The notes: generated by a model from the letters alone, not told the origin. A stretch of DNA of 64,000 bases from Paenibacillus phytorum (GCF_013141715.1 NZ_WHOA01000023.1:1-64000); one strand, 5' to 3'; counted from the first letter of the stretch, positions 53,165-62,180 are shown. Program-made: numbers and translations.

Positions 53165-54520
53165 ATGTGGGGAAAACAAATGCGTAAAGTATGGCCAACA
53201 GTAGTTGCATCTACGATGCTAATGGGGTTGCTCGCAGCTTGCGGCAGCAATACGGACACTGCAAAAAGTGATGCGAAAGGCAATAGCGATCAAGCGGGTG
53301 CCGGAGCAAGTTCTGGTAAAGTGGTTACCGTTCATATGATCGAGAGCTTGACGAGCCCGAAACGGACCGACATTCTCAAAGCGATGATTTCCCAATTCGA
53401 GAAAGAGAATCCGACAATTAAGGTCGATCTCATCTCGCCTCCGTTCGATCAAGCGGATAATAAGATCAGAACAATGCTTGCAGCTAAACAAGAACTGGAC
53501 GTTCTAGAAGTAAGAGATTTGAACATCGCGGAGTATGTGAACAACGGGTACATTGATCCGCTCGATACTTACACGGGTACTTGGAAAGACTTCGGTACAG
53601 TAACTGCTGTGGCTAAGTCGATTGCAACGAATAACAATAAACTTTATTTCATTCCAAATGGCTTGTACCAGCGTCAATTGTTCTACCGCAAAGACTGGTT
53701 CGAAGAGAAAGGCTTGAAACCGCCGGTTTCTTACCAAGAACTATATGAAACGGGCAAGAAGCTAACTGATCCTGCTAAGAACCGGTACGGGTTCTCATTC
53801 CGAGGCGGTATGGGGTCTGCAGGCATCACTGACCAGATGGTACTCGCTTATAACGGGGATCAGGTGAATTTGGAAGATGCGCAGTTCTTAAAGAGCGGCA
53901 ATACGATTTACTCTTCACCAGAAGCTAAGGAAGCCATTGAATTGTATATGAAAATTTATAAAGAAGCTTCGCCTTCGGATGCTGTTAACTGGGGCTTCCA
54001 AGAGCAGGTACAAGCTTTCACCTCAGGTGTAACAGGCATGCTGCTGCAAGATCCGGACGTCATTCAAACCATTCAGGAGAAAATGAAGCCGGAACAATGG
54101 GCAACGGCACCGATGCCAACGGGACCAAGCGGCAAGGCTCTCATTCAAGCAGGTGGAGCTGGCTGGGGTATCGCATCCCAATCCAAGAACAAAGAAGCGG
54201 CCTTCAAGTTGATCGCCTTCTTGTCCAATCCTGAGCAGAATACTGAGTTTGGTAAAAAGTACGGCTTAGTACCGATTCACACAACAGCGGCAAACGATGA
54301 GTACTTCAAAACAGGTCCTTACAAAACGTTGCTGGATATGTCCAACAAGCCGGACGTATTCATGAACTACAAGCCGCCGTTCCAATATCCAGGCACGGGT
54401 CAATGGAATCAAGCGAGCATGGAGTCTGGCCAAGCATATTTACTCGGTAAGTTCACTGTCGTAGACGTTCTGAAGAAATGGGACGCTTATTGGATGGATC
54501 AAAAGTCGAAGAAGAAATAG
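53165..54520 (+). CDS. sugar-type ABC transporter, substrate-binding lipoprotein (family 1)
   Basis: A 451-residue extracellular solute-binding protein of the maltose/multiple-sugar type. A basic N-terminus and hydrophobic stretch end in the lipobox LLAAC (Cys about 24). The mature domain starts after a Ser/Gly-rich linker at VTVHMIESLTSPKRTDILKA and includes YFIPNGLYQRQLFYRKDWFE and a ligand-cleft GGAGWGIAS. The ATG at 53165 has GAGGAGGGG upstream; the longer frame overlaps the promoter. The ligand is unknown. An attenuator hairpin follows the stop. Confidence 0.87.
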   Translation: MWGKQMRKVWPTVVASTMLMGLLAACGSNTDTAKSDAKGNSDQAGAGASSGKVVTVHMIESLTSPKRTDILKAMISQFEKENPTIKVDLISPPFDQADNKIRTMLAAKQELDVLEVRDLNIAEYVNNGYIDPLDTYTGTWKDFGTVTAVAKSIATNNNKLYFIPNGLYQRQLFYRKDWFEEKGLKPPVSYQELYETGKKLTDPAKNRYGFSFRGGMGSAGITDQMVLAYNGDQVNLEDAQFLKSGNTIYSSPEAKEAIELYMKIYKEASPSDAVNWGFQEQVQAFTSGVTGMLLQDPDVIQTIQEKMKPEQWATAPMPTGPSGKALIQAGGAGWGIASQSKNKEAAFKLIAFLSNPEQNTEFGKKYGLVPIHTTAANDEYFKTGPYKTLLDMSNKPDVFMNYKPPFQYPGTGQWNQASMESGQAYLLGKFTVVDVLKKWDAYWMDQKSKKK

Positions 54521-54532
54521 CGTTTAACCTTC

Positions 54533-54570
54533 GTAATGGGTGGCGATTCGCTGCCCATTACCATTTTTCT
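54533..54570 (+). terminator. attenuator-like hairpin after the binding-protein gene
   Basis: GTAATGGG (54533-54540) pairs with CCCATTAC (54554-54561), then CATTTTTCT. It lies between the binding-protein stop and the first permease, so it likely keeps permease mRNA lower than binding-protein mRNA. Confidence 0.7.
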
Positions 54571-54589
54571 ATATGAGGTGGTGCATCTA

Positions 54590-55471
54590 ATGAAGAGTCG
54601 GCAGCCGTTCATCTTATTTGGTTTGCTCCCCGCTCTATTACTGGTCCTTATTTTCACATATTATCCGTTCCTAAAGGGCGGCATTATGGCGTTTCAAGAA
54701 TACAAACTGTTCGATCTTAGAAATGTTCATTTTGTCGGTCTGCAAAATTTTCGGGATGCATTCACGGATCCGAAGTTTCTGACTGCATTGACGAACAGTG
54801 CGTACTGGGTGTTTTTTTCCTTAGTATTTCAATTTCTCATTGGGCTGACGCTTGCGCTATTAATGAATAAAAAATTCCGGGGTAGAGGGATTTACCAAGG
54901 TTTAGTGTTTTACTCTTGGGCGCTTTCGGGGTTCTTGATCGGGATGATTTGGAAGTGGATGTTCAATTCACAAATCGGCGTCATCAACGATCTTTTGCTC
55001 AAGACCGGTATAATCGAAACGCGGATAGGGTTCTTGTCGGATCCTAAATGGGCAATGATCTCCGTCATTATCGCGAACGTATGGTACGGCATCGCATTTT
55101 TCGCCATTATGCTGCTTGCAGCGCTGCAATCCGTGCCTTCCGAGCTGTATGAAGCAGCCGAGATGGATGGAGCGAGCGAGGCGCGTAAGCTGCTTAGCGT
55201 TACGCTGCCCTACATTTTACCAACGATCATTACGACTACTCTCCTTCGTGTCATCTGGATCTTTAATGATCCTACGATCATTTACGGCATGACGAACGGT
55301 GGACCAGCAGGAAGTACACACATTTTATCATCATTAATGCTGGATAAAATCATTTATGCTGGTGATTACGGCGCGGCATCCGCCATCGGGGTTGTCATGA
55401 TCGTGCTTCTATTGCTTTACACGTTGTTCTACTTATCCGTAACCAAATCTGAAAAGATGGGGGATTTCTAA
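54590..55471 (+). CDS. sugar-type ABC transporter permease 1 (MalF-like)
   Basis: A 293-residue permease with six membrane helices. The EAA loop reads ELYEAAEMDGASEARKLLSV (about 189-208). The FEGLQNF-like start of the family appears as FVGLQNFRDAF. The ATG at 54590 has GAGGTGG 8 bases upstream; upstream codons in the open frame cover the hairpin and are not used. It is followed after 2 bases by permease 2. Confidence 0.87.
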   Translation: MKSRQPFILFGLLPALLLVLIFTYYPFLKGGIMAFQEYKLFDLRNVHFVGLQNFRDAFTDPKFLTALTNSAYWVFFSLVFQFLIGLTLALLMNKKFRGRGIYQGLVFYSWALSGFLIGMIWKWMFNSQIGVINDLLLKTGIIETRIGFLSDPKWAMISVIIANVWYGIAFFAIMLLAALQSVPSELYEAAEMDGASEARKLLSVTLPYILPTIITTTLLRVIWIFNDPTIIYGMTNGGPAGSTHILSSLMLDKIIYAGDYGAASAIGVVMIVLLLLYTLFYLSVTKSEKMGDF

Positions 55472-55473
55472 CC

Positions 55474-56307
55474 ATGAAGACGCGCTTACAATTCATAGGT
55501 CCATTCAAGGTGTTTTTTCTAGCGCTTCATCTAGTGATCATGGTGTTCCCGCTATATTGGATTTTGATTACTTCATTAAAACCCCAGAACGAGATTTTCA
55601 CTTATCCGCTAAAATATTGGCCGACGAATATTACGTTCGACAATTATATCAACATCTTTAAAATATCCAAATTTCATGTCTACATCGGTAATAGCTTGTT
55701 GGTAGCTATCTCATCAGCACTAATTGTAATTGTGATCTCCGTCTTGAGCGCTTATGTCCTTGCCCGTTTTCAATTTCGCGGACATCGGCAAATTATGTTG
55801 GCGTTTTTCGCGACACAGATGCTGCCAGGATTCATTTCGCTCGGACCACTTTACCTCATGATGACGCAATTGGATTTAATTAATTCCAGAATCGCTCTCG
55901 TACTCATGTACACGGTAGGGTTAATACCATTCTCGACCATTATTTTACGGGGCTTCTTTCAACGCATTCCTGCCAGTCTGGAAGAGGCGGCAATGATCGA
56001 CGGTTGCTCGCGGCTCGTTGCCCTAATCCGAATTATCGTGCCAATCATGATGCCAGGGATCGCATCGACTTTTATTTTCGCATTCGTGCAGAACTGGAAC
56101 GAGTTGTTTATGGCGGTCATGTTCATCGATCACGACGCATTGAAGACGATGCCTGTGGCATTGAACTCACTTATTCTCAAATATGACGTCGATTGGGGCG
56201 CTATGTCGGCAGGCACCGTCTTGTCCGTCATTCCAACCGTCTTTCTGTTCGCGTTCGCGCAGCGTTTTATCGTAGAAGGCCTCACGCAAGGCGCAGTGAA
56301 AGGCTAA
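55474..56307 (+). CDS. sugar-type ABC transporter permease 2 (MalG-like)
   Basis: A 277-residue permease with six helices. The EAA loop reads SLEEAAMIDGCSRLVALIRI (about 168-187). It forms the channel with permease 1. No ATPase gene is present in the operon; in Bacilli such importers commonly use a shared MsmX-type ATPase encoded elsewhere. It ends 31 bases before the PLP enzyme, with no terminator between. Confidence 0.87.
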   Translation: MKTRLQFIGPFKVFFLALHLVIMVFPLYWILITSLKPQNEIFTYPLKYWPTNITFDNYINIFKISKFHVYIGNSLLVAISSALIVIVISVLSAYVLARFQFRGHRQIMLAFFATQMLPGFISLGPLYLMMTQLDLINSRIALVLMYTVGLIPFSTIILRGFFQRIPASLEEAAMIDGCSRLVALIRIIVPIMMPGIASTFIFAFVQNWNELFMAVMFIDHDALKTMPVALNSLILKYDVDWGAMSAGTVLSVIPTVFLFAFAQRFIVEGLTQGAVKG

Positions 56308-56338
56308 GCAGCAAATTTCGGATCGGAGAGAAACATCT

Positions 56339-57499
56339 ATGAATAAAGATCAATCGGGGGATTCGCTTTACACCAAGGCTGCGCATGACCCGTACGATAC
56401 TCGACACCATGGGGCGATTAACGTCCCCGTCTATCAAAATAGTTTATTCGCCTTTGAAACTCACGAGCAATTCGATCTGGCGATGCAAAATGTGTTAGGG
56501 CATCACGTTTATTCGCGCGGCAACAATCCGACCGTTCGCAATCTGGAGGAGAAGCTAGCCGAAATGGAAGGCGGCGAAGACGCGAAGTGCTTCGCTTCGG
56601 GGATGGCCGCCATTACAGCGGCAGTTCTTTCTGTTGTCCAGCAAGGCGATCATATCGTCTGCGTGAATCACGCTTACGGTCCAACACGAGAGTTTCTTGG
56701 ATCATACTTAGTCAAGTTCGGTATAGAGACGACTTTCGTTGACGGGACCGAACTCAGCAATTGGGAAGAAGCCATCAAGCCTAATACGAAGTTGATGTAT
56801 CTGGAAAGTCCGACAACAATGACGTTCGAGCTTCAAGACTTACGTTCGTGTGCTCAGCTTGCCGCGAGCAAGGGAATCAAGACCATCATCGACAACACAT
56901 GGGCTACACCATGTCACCTATTGCCGATTACGCTAGGTATTGATCTGGTAGTCCATTCTATAACGAAATATATATCCGGACATAGTGATTGCTTAGGCGG
57001 GGTTGTCATCGGTTCAATGGAACTCATGACTCGACTTAGCAATTCGGAGTATATGCTGTTCGGTGGGATCATGACACCACAAACAGCGGCGCTAGTGATG
57101 CGCGGATTGCGGACACTTCCGCTTAGAATGGAACGCCATCAGCGCAGTGGGATGCTCGTAGCCGAGCATATTAGCAAACAACCTTACGCCGTTAAAGTCC
57201 ACCATCCAGGACTCCCTACGCACCCTCAACATGAATTGGCGCTTCAGCAGCTAATAGGGTTCAGCAGCTTATTCTCGTTCGAATCATTCGAACCGTTGGA
57301 GAGGCTGAAGGCTTGGGCGACGAAGCTCCAGTATTTCAAAATTGGCGTTAGCTGGGGCGGATTTGAAAGTCTAGTCAACGTAAATGTGGTGCGGAGCGGA
57401 GATACCGAGCGGCACATTGTCCGCCTTTACGTGGGCCTTGAGGATCCTCAGGATCTGATTCGGGATATAGACGATGCGGCTGCGGCTACTTTACTATGA
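56339..57499 (+). CDS. cystathionine-lyase/synthase-type PLP enzyme
   Basis: A 386-residue fold-type I enzyme of the Cys/Met metabolism family. The N-terminal PVYQNSLFAFETHEQF, the phosphate-binding CFASGMAAITAAVLS (about 81-95), YLESPTTMTFEL and the PLP-lysine motif SITKYISGHSDCLGG (about 204-218) are all present. Such enzymes cleave or form C-S bonds at the beta or gamma carbon. GGAG precedes the ATG. It is the last gene of the GntR-linked importer operon, so its substrate is probably what the importer brings in. The exact reaction cannot be read from sequence. Confidence 0.85.
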   Translation: MNKDQSGDSLYTKAAHDPYDTRHHGAINVPVYQNSLFAFETHEQFDLAMQNVLGHHVYSRGNNPTVRNLEEKLAEMEGGEDAKCFASGMAAITAAVLSVVQQGDHIVCVNHAYGPTREFLGSYLVKFGIETTFVDGTELSNWEEAIKPNTKLMYLESPTTMTFELQDLRSCAQLAASKGIKTIIDNTWATPCHLLPITLGIDLVVHSITKYISGHSDCLGGVVIGSMELMTRLSNSEYMLFGGIMTPQTAALVMRGLRTLPLRMERHQRSGMLVAEHISKQPYAVKVHHPGLPTHPQHELALQQLIGFSSLFSFESFEPLERLKAWATKLQYFKIGVSWGGFESLVNVNVVRSGDTERHIVRLYVGLEDPQDLIRDIDDAAAATLL

Positions 57500-57569
57500 A
57501 CATAATCCCCCGAGGGGATAATCTCGGTGGAACCGTATGCGACAACTTGCCTATACGGATCTGTAAGAG

Positions 57570-57600
57570 GCCTATGCACTTGTGCATGGGCTTCCTTTAT
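57570..57600 (+). terminator. intrinsic terminator of the GntR-linked operon
   Basis: GCCTATGCAC (57570-57579) pairs with GTGCATGGGC (57582-57591), with one G-T pair, followed by TTCCTTTATTTATTTG. Confidence 0.65.
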
Positions 57601-57622
57601 TTATTTGTTAGCATAAAAATAG

Positions 57623-57666
57623 AAGGGCTTTCTTCCAAGTAGGTTGCTACTCGAAAGAAAGCCCTT
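57623..57666 (-). terminator. terminator of the SASP gene
   Basis: AAGGGCTTTCTT (57623-57634) pairs with AAGAAAGCCCTT (57655-57666), with an inner AGTAG/CTACT hairpin. On the minus strand it is followed by CTATTTTTAT. Confidence 0.85.
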
Positions 57667-57692
57667 ATTAAACGTAAGTATAGGGGAAACTG

Positions 57693-57932
57693 TTATCTGC
57701 TGAATTTACCGGCTGCGCCGCCAGCAAGTTGCTGTTCAGCAATTTGTACGAGACGACGAGTGATGTTACCACCTATTGCTCCTGTATCACGAGAAGCCAT
57801 GTAGCCATAGTAACCGTCTTGAGGAATTTGGATGCCCAATTCTTGAGCAACTTCATACTTCAATTGGTCTAGAGCTTGTGTAGCTTGTGGAACAACTAGT
57901 TGGTTGCTGCTACGAGATTGTCCTGATGCCAT
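57693..57932 (-). CDS. alpha/beta-type small acid-soluble spore protein
   Basis: A 79-residue SASP. The GPR protease site lies in KYEVAQELGI (about 24-33), and the DNA-binding conserved blocks are NQLVVPQATQALDQLKYEVA and GYYGYMASRDTGAIGGNITR. It coats spore DNA in the forespore and is degraded at germination. GGAGGTGATAT lies before the ATG. It is monocistronic with its own terminator, as usual for ssp genes. Confidence 0.95.
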   Translation of the reverse strand: MASGQSRSSNQLVVPQATQALDQLKYEVAQELGIQIPQDGYYGYMASRDTGAIGGNITRRLVQIAEQQLAGGAAGKFSR

Positions 57933-58091
57933 CTGATATCACCTCCAGTAATGGTAGTATAATCATTTTTAGGAATTATACTCATACCCTAAACTGGAAA
58001 TTTTCACCACAAGAAAAACCTTAAAAGCAGGAATGCACAGTCTTTGCTATAATGAGAAAACCGAATAAATGGGAGAGCGGAGGCAGGAGTT

Positions 58092-58589
58092 ATGTTTGAT
58101 ATATCCATAAAGGGCTGGTCCCTAGATAAGGATTTACAAATTATTCAGGCAGATGTCCTCATGGCGGTGGACGATAGTATCATTATTGAAGAGCCACTGT
58201 GTGTAGATGTGGGGCTTCCTGCGTTTTTGTATAGTGCCCTGCATGATACCGCACCTAATCGTTTTGCGCCAGCGGATCAATGGGAGCGAATGCCGTTCTT
58301 TGTATGCGGCTGCGGAGATCCGGAATGCAGAGGTTTTTCGTTCGTTGTCCGTCATTTGGCGGATGAACAAGTGGAACTCGCATCCGTTGAAGAGCGCTCT
58401 AATGGAACGTACCGCGAGCTTGAAACGCATATGATCCCCAGCTTGGAGTACAGCAAGAAGGTTTTGGTGGTAGGCGAAAAATATCTAGCTTTTATTAAAG
58501 ACTTGGACTACCGGCCTTATTTCGGTGATACAGTGAAAGTTGTCGAAGATCTTGTACATCAAATACATCAACAATTACGGAGTGAATAA
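58092..58589 (+). CDS. conserved hypothetical protein with Cys-rich motif
   Basis: A 165-residue soluble protein. The middle holds VCGCGDPECRGFSF, with Cys at 72, 74 and 79, suggesting a metal-binding turn. The N-terminal half (FDISIKGWSLDKDLQIIQAD) looks like beta strands and the C-terminus is helical. I recall similar proteins in Paenibacillus without a function. GCGGAGG precedes the ATG. It ends one base before the RNase H start, so the two are coupled. Confidence 0.65.
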   Translation: MFDISIKGWSLDKDLQIIQADVLMAVDDSIIIEEPLCVDVGLPAFLYSALHDTAPNRFAPADQWERMPFFVCGCGDPECRGFSFVVRHLADEQVELASVEERSNGTYRELETHMIPSLEYSKKVLVVGEKYLAFIKDLDYRPYFGDTVKVVEDLVHQIHQQLRSE

Positions 58590-58590
58590 G

Positions 58591-59238
58591 ATGGCAGCAG
58601 TGAAATATTATGTTGTTTGGGTGGGACATCAACCAGGGATCTACCGTACGTGGGCAGATTGTCAGGCGCAGACCAAAGGTTATCCGCAAGCTAGATTTAA
58701 ATCGTATGAATCAGAGCTGGAAGCGCGACAGGCACTGGAGAAGGGATGGCAGAAGTCGCTGAATTTCTCTGGAAAAGGGGGGGCAGCTGCAACTTCTACG
58801 GGCAAGACAGCTACCCCTGAGACGACTCCTGAAGTCGACTATAACAGTATCTCCGTCGATGTTGGCTGTTCCGGGAATCCAGGAATTGTTGAATATAAAG
58901 GTGTCGACACGAAGACGGGCGAGATTATTTTCTATCAAGGCCCTATTTCCAAAGGGACGAATAATTTGGGTGAGTTTCTTGCGATCGTTCACGGGCTCGC
59001 TTATCTGCAGAAGCAAGGTAGTAATAAAACTATTTATACCGACTCAGTCACAGCTTTGAGCTGGATACGTAAAAAGGAGGTTTCCACTAATCTAGTTAGG
59101 GATGCTTCCACAGAAGAAATTTGGACATTAGTTGATCGGGCGTTGAAATGGCTCAAAACGAACACCTATACGAATAAAATTATGAAGTGGGATACGCGGA
59201 AATGGGGAGAAATTAAGGCTGATTTCGGTAGGAAATGA
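58591..59238 (+). CDS. ribonuclease H with N-terminal viroplasmin domain
   Basis: A 215-residue protein. The N-terminal viroplasmin (caulimovirus VI) domain (about 4-48, KYYVVWVGHQPGIYRTWADC) binds RNA-DNA hybrids. The RNase H domain follows an Ala/Thr/Pro linker from about 86. Catalytic residues appear as Asp90 (SVDVGCSGNPG), Glu128 (NLGEFLAIV), Asp151 (YTDSVTA) and Asp211 in the terminal KADFGRK. It degrades RNA in RNA-DNA hybrids. GGAGTGAATAAG precedes the ATG at 58591. Confidence 0.88.
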   Translation: MAAVKYYVVWVGHQPGIYRTWADCQAQTKGYPQARFKSYESELEARQALEKGWQKSLNFSGKGGAAATSTGKTATPETTPEVDYNSISVDVGCSGNPGIVEYKGVDTKTGEIIFYQGPISKGTNNLGEFLAIVHGLAYLQKQGSNKTIYTDSVTALSWIRKKEVSTNLVRDASTEEIWTLVDRALKWLKTNTYTNKIMKWDTRKWGEIKADFGRK

Positions 59239-59390
59239 GAAAACCTCTATCGAGGCTATTCAAGGATGAGCGACCGCGTTTAGAGGTAGGTTTTATCGCC
59301 AATAAGAAAGCGGTTTTCGGGAACCGAAAGCTTATACTTTCTTATGTGGTAAAAAAAGTCGAAATGTAAGAGAAAATATCTTCAAATGTA

Positions 59391-59419
59391 TTGACGGGAA
59401 ATCCTCCCAATGCTAATAT
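59391..59419 (+). promoter_or_regulatory. promoter of the ribose-type importer
   Basis: TTGACG (59391-59396), a 17-base spacer and TAATAT (59414-59419), 88 bases before the binding-protein start. The 59239-59390 gap holds a weak AAAACCT/AGGTTTT hairpin (59240-59293) that may end the RNase H transcript. Confidence 0.6.
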
Positions 59420-59506
59420 ACAGTAATTCCTATTAAATTACTCGGCATAATAAATCGATAGAGTTGATAGGAAATAGAGAAGAGCATTAGATCGGGAGGG
59501 TAACTC

Positions 59507-60601
59507 ATGAAAAGAACGAAATTAGGCGGTTTATTCATCATCTTGGCTTTAGTAGGAAGCTTGCTTGCGGCCTGCGGACAAAAAGAGAGCAGCAGCGCAA
59601 CGACAACACCTGCAGCAAGCGCGAAAGCGACTGATGCAGCTAAAGCAGCAGATTTAAGCGGAAAGAAAATTGCACTCGTGATGCAATTCAATACAGGTAC
59701 ATTCTCATCTCAGTATGTAGAAGGTGTGAAGGATCAAGTAGAGAAGCTTGGCGGTAAGGTAACGGTATTCGTTGCTGATACGGATCTGGCGAAAATGTCA
59801 TCCAATCTGGATGCAGCGATTAATCAGAAATTCGATGGTATTCTCATCGATCACGGAACAGCTGAAGCGTTGGAAGCAGGCGTGAAGAAAGCACTAGAAA
59901 AGAAAATTCCAGTTGTAAGTTTCGATTCGATTCTTACTGTTCCGGGCGTTACGTCCTTAGAGCAAGGCGATCAGAAGATGGCTGAAGCTACACTAGAGCA
60001 GCTTGCGAAGGATGCAGGCGGTAAAGGGAACATTGTGAAAGTATGGGTAGCCGGCTTTGCACCGATGGAACGCAGACAATTGGCCTACCAAGCTTTCCAA
60101 AAGAAATATCCAGACATTAAGGAAGTGGCTGCATTCGGTACAGCCAAAGATCCTGCGCTAGATACACAAACGCAAATGGAAGCGATTCTGAAGAAATACC
60201 CGAACAAAGGTGATATCACGGCGGTATGGACAGCTTGGGATGAGTTCGCGAAAGGCGCGTCTCGTGCGATTCAACAAGCAGGTCGTACAGAAATTAAAGT
60301 GTACGGGATTGACCTGAGCGATGAAGACTTGCAATTGCTGCAAGATCCGAAAAGCCCATGGGTGGCATCAGCAGCCGTAGATCCGAAGGATATCGGTCGC
60401 GTGCAAGTGCGTTACTTGTATCAAAAGCTGCATGGTGATCAAACGCCTGAGAAAGTGGTATTGGAGCCTGTTTATGTATCCAGAGACCAACTACCGAAGG
60501 ACAAGCAAGTAAATACAACACAGCTTAGCGAATACGTCAAAGGCTGGGGCGGAAGCCAACAAGGCTATACGGACTGGTTGAAAGCTGCAGAAAAAAAATA
60601 A
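59507..60601 (+). CDS. ribose-type ABC transporter, substrate-binding lipoprotein
   Basis: A 364-residue binding protein of the RbsB/LacI-like family. The lipobox is LLAAC (Cys about 23), followed by an Ala/Thr/Ser linker and two Rossmann-like lobes starting GKKIALVMQFNTGTFSSQYV. It includes FDGILIDHGTAEALEAGVKK and KIPVVSFDSI. The ligand is likely a sugar or a related polyol. GGGAGG precedes the ATG. A hairpin separates it from the ATPase gene. Confidence 0.87.
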   Translation: MKRTKLGGLFIILALVGSLLAACGQKESSSATTTPAASAKATDAAKAADLSGKKIALVMQFNTGTFSSQYVEGVKDQVEKLGGKVTVFVADTDLAKMSSNLDAAINQKFDGILIDHGTAEALEAGVKKALEKKIPVVSFDSILTVPGVTSLEQGDQKMAEATLEQLAKDAGGKGNIVKVWVAGFAPMERRQLAYQAFQKKYPDIKEVAAFGTAKDPALDTQTQMEAILKKYPNKGDITAVWTAWDEFAKGASRAIQQAGRTEIKVYGIDLSDEDLQLLQDPKSPWVASAAVDPKDIGRVQVRYLYQKLHGDQTPEKVVLEPVYVSRDQLPKDKQVNTTQLSEYVKGWGGSQQGYTDWLKAAEKK

Positions 60602-60615
60602 TGTAATCCATTGCG

Positions 60616-60644
60616 GTCCCATCGTCATTATGCGATGGGACTTT
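60616..60644 (+). terminator. intra-operon hairpin after the ribose-type binding protein
   Basis: GTCCCATCG (60616-60624) pairs with CGATGGGAC (60633-60641) around 8 bases, followed by only TTTC. It is probably an attenuator or mRNA-protecting structure rather than a full terminator. Confidence 0.6.
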
Positions 60645-60667
60645 CAGATTGAGATGAGAGGTGAATG

Positions 60668-62179
60668 ATGATGTCGGAAAACAATGGATCTTTGCTGCAT
60701 ATGAGAGGCATCACCAAATCGTTCCCCGGCGTGAAGGCGCTGCAAGAGGTTGATTTTGACCTGCAAAACAGAGAAATTCATGCCTTGCTCGGGGCTAACG
60801 GTGCTGGAAAGAGTACCTTGATGAAGATTTTATCAGGCGCTTATACCCATGATACGGGGCAAATTTCTATAAACGGCCAGTCTCTCAACATACAGACGCC
60901 TAAGGAAGCAATGAACCAAGGCATCTATTGCGTCTATCAAGAAGTTGACACAGCCTTAGTAGCTGGGCTTACGGTAACCGAAAACGTCATGATGGATAAA
61001 ATGGTTCAAGGCGGGGCTTGGGTCAGTTGGAGAAAGCTGCATCGGGAAGCCGAAGCGATTCTAGCAAAGATCGGGGCTGCGTTCTCTGTTCGCAGCAAGG
61101 TGGACGAGCTGAGCATCTCACAGAAGCAGCTCGTTCTTATCGCTAGAGCGATGGCGCACAAGGCCAAGATCATCATCTTCGACGAGCCGACAGCACCGCT
61201 TAGTCTGGAGGAGTCAGAGCGGCTGTTCCAGATCATGGACAGCCTGAAGCGCGAAGGGGTGGGGATTATCTTCATCTCCCACCGCTTGCAAGAAGTGTTC
61301 CGTGTCGCTGACCGGATCACGATTATGCGCGACGGCCGCCACGTGCTCACGCAGGCGGCCGCAGACATGGACGTCGCCGGGGTCATTGAGGCGATGCTGG
61401 GCAAGACCTTCACCGAGGAGTTCCCCAAAGCCGATGTTCCTATCGGCGATACCCTCCTCGAGGTGAAGGGGCTGCGCCGCGGCACCAAGGTGCGCGGCGT
61501 TAGCTTTACCCTCCGCCGAGGTGAAATCCTCGGCGTCGTGGGGTTGGTCGGCGCCGGCAAGACGGAGCTGAGCCGGCTGATCTTCGGCGCCGACGCCGCG
61601 GACGGCGGCGATGTGTGGCTCGCCGGGCGCAAGCTCGCGCTGCACCAGCCGAAGGATGCCGTGCGCGCCGGCATCGCGCTCGTGCCCGAGGAGCGCCGCA
61701 AGCAGGGCGTCCTCGTGGAGGAGACCGTGAAGCACAATCTGTCGCTTCCGATACTGCGCAAGCTGAGCTCGCTCGGCTTCGTGCAGCGCGGCGCAGAGAA
61801 TGTGCACGCGGCGAAGATGGTGAAGCAGCTGGGCGTGCAGCCCAGCGATCCGAATCGCGTGGTGAAGCATCTAAGCGGCGGCAACCAGCAGAAGGTGGCC
61901 GTAGGCAAATGGCTGCCGACGAATGCCGATGTCTATATGTTTGACGAGCCGACCAAAGGGGTCGATGTTGGCGCGAAAAGCGATATTTTCCGCTTAATAG
62001 GTCAATTGGCGTCGGAAGGCAAAGGCATTATTTATTTATCCTGCGAGCTGAATGAAATTATAGGAATTGCCGATCGCATTTTAGTAATGAGCTATGGTTC
62101 TGTGGTGAAGGAGCTCTCCCGCGCGGAAGCGACACAGGATCTCATTTTAACGTATGCGAGTGCGGGGGAGGCTGAATAG
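60668..62179 (+). CDS. ribose-type ABC transporter, dual ATPase (RbsA/MglA-like)
   Basis: A 503-residue protein with two ATPase domains. The first Walker A is GANGAGKST (42-50) with signature ELSISQKQL; the second is GLVGAGKTE (about 296-304) with signature HLSGGNQQK. This is the standard RbsA arrangement. Codons from about 61300 to 61920 are far more GC-rich than those on either side (46 of 60 bases G/C in 61621-61680 against 20 of 60 in 62221-62280), which hints at recombined sequence. Of three ATGs in a row, 60668 best fits AGAGG. Confidence 0.9.
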   Translation: MMSENNGSLLHMRGITKSFPGVKALQEVDFDLQNREIHALLGANGAGKSTLMKILSGAYTHDTGQISINGQSLNIQTPKEAMNQGIYCVYQEVDTALVAGLTVTENVMMDKMVQGGAWVSWRKLHREAEAILAKIGAAFSVRSKVDELSISQKQLVLIARAMAHKAKIIIFDEPTAPLSLEESERLFQIMDSLKREGVGIIFISHRLQEVFRVADRITIMRDGRHVLTQAAADMDVAGVIEAMLGKTFTEEFPKADVPIGDTLLEVKGLRRGTKVRGVSFTLRRGEILGVVGLVGAGKTELSRLIFGADAADGGDVWLAGRKLALHQPKDAVRAGIALVPEERRKQGVLVEETVKHNLSLPILRKLSSLGFVQRGAENVHAAKMVKQLGVQPSDPNRVVKHLSGGNQQKVAVGKWLPTNADVYMFDEPTKGVDVGAKSDIFRLIGQLASEGKGIIYLSCELNEIIGIADRILVMSYGSVVKELSRAEATQDLILTYASAGEAE

Positions 62180-62180
62180 C

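Noticed and set aside
61006-61908. 300-codon minus-strand frame opposite the RbsA-like gene
   Set aside because: Shadow frame produced by the GC-rich patch; it lies antisense to a complete ATPase with intact Walker motifs.
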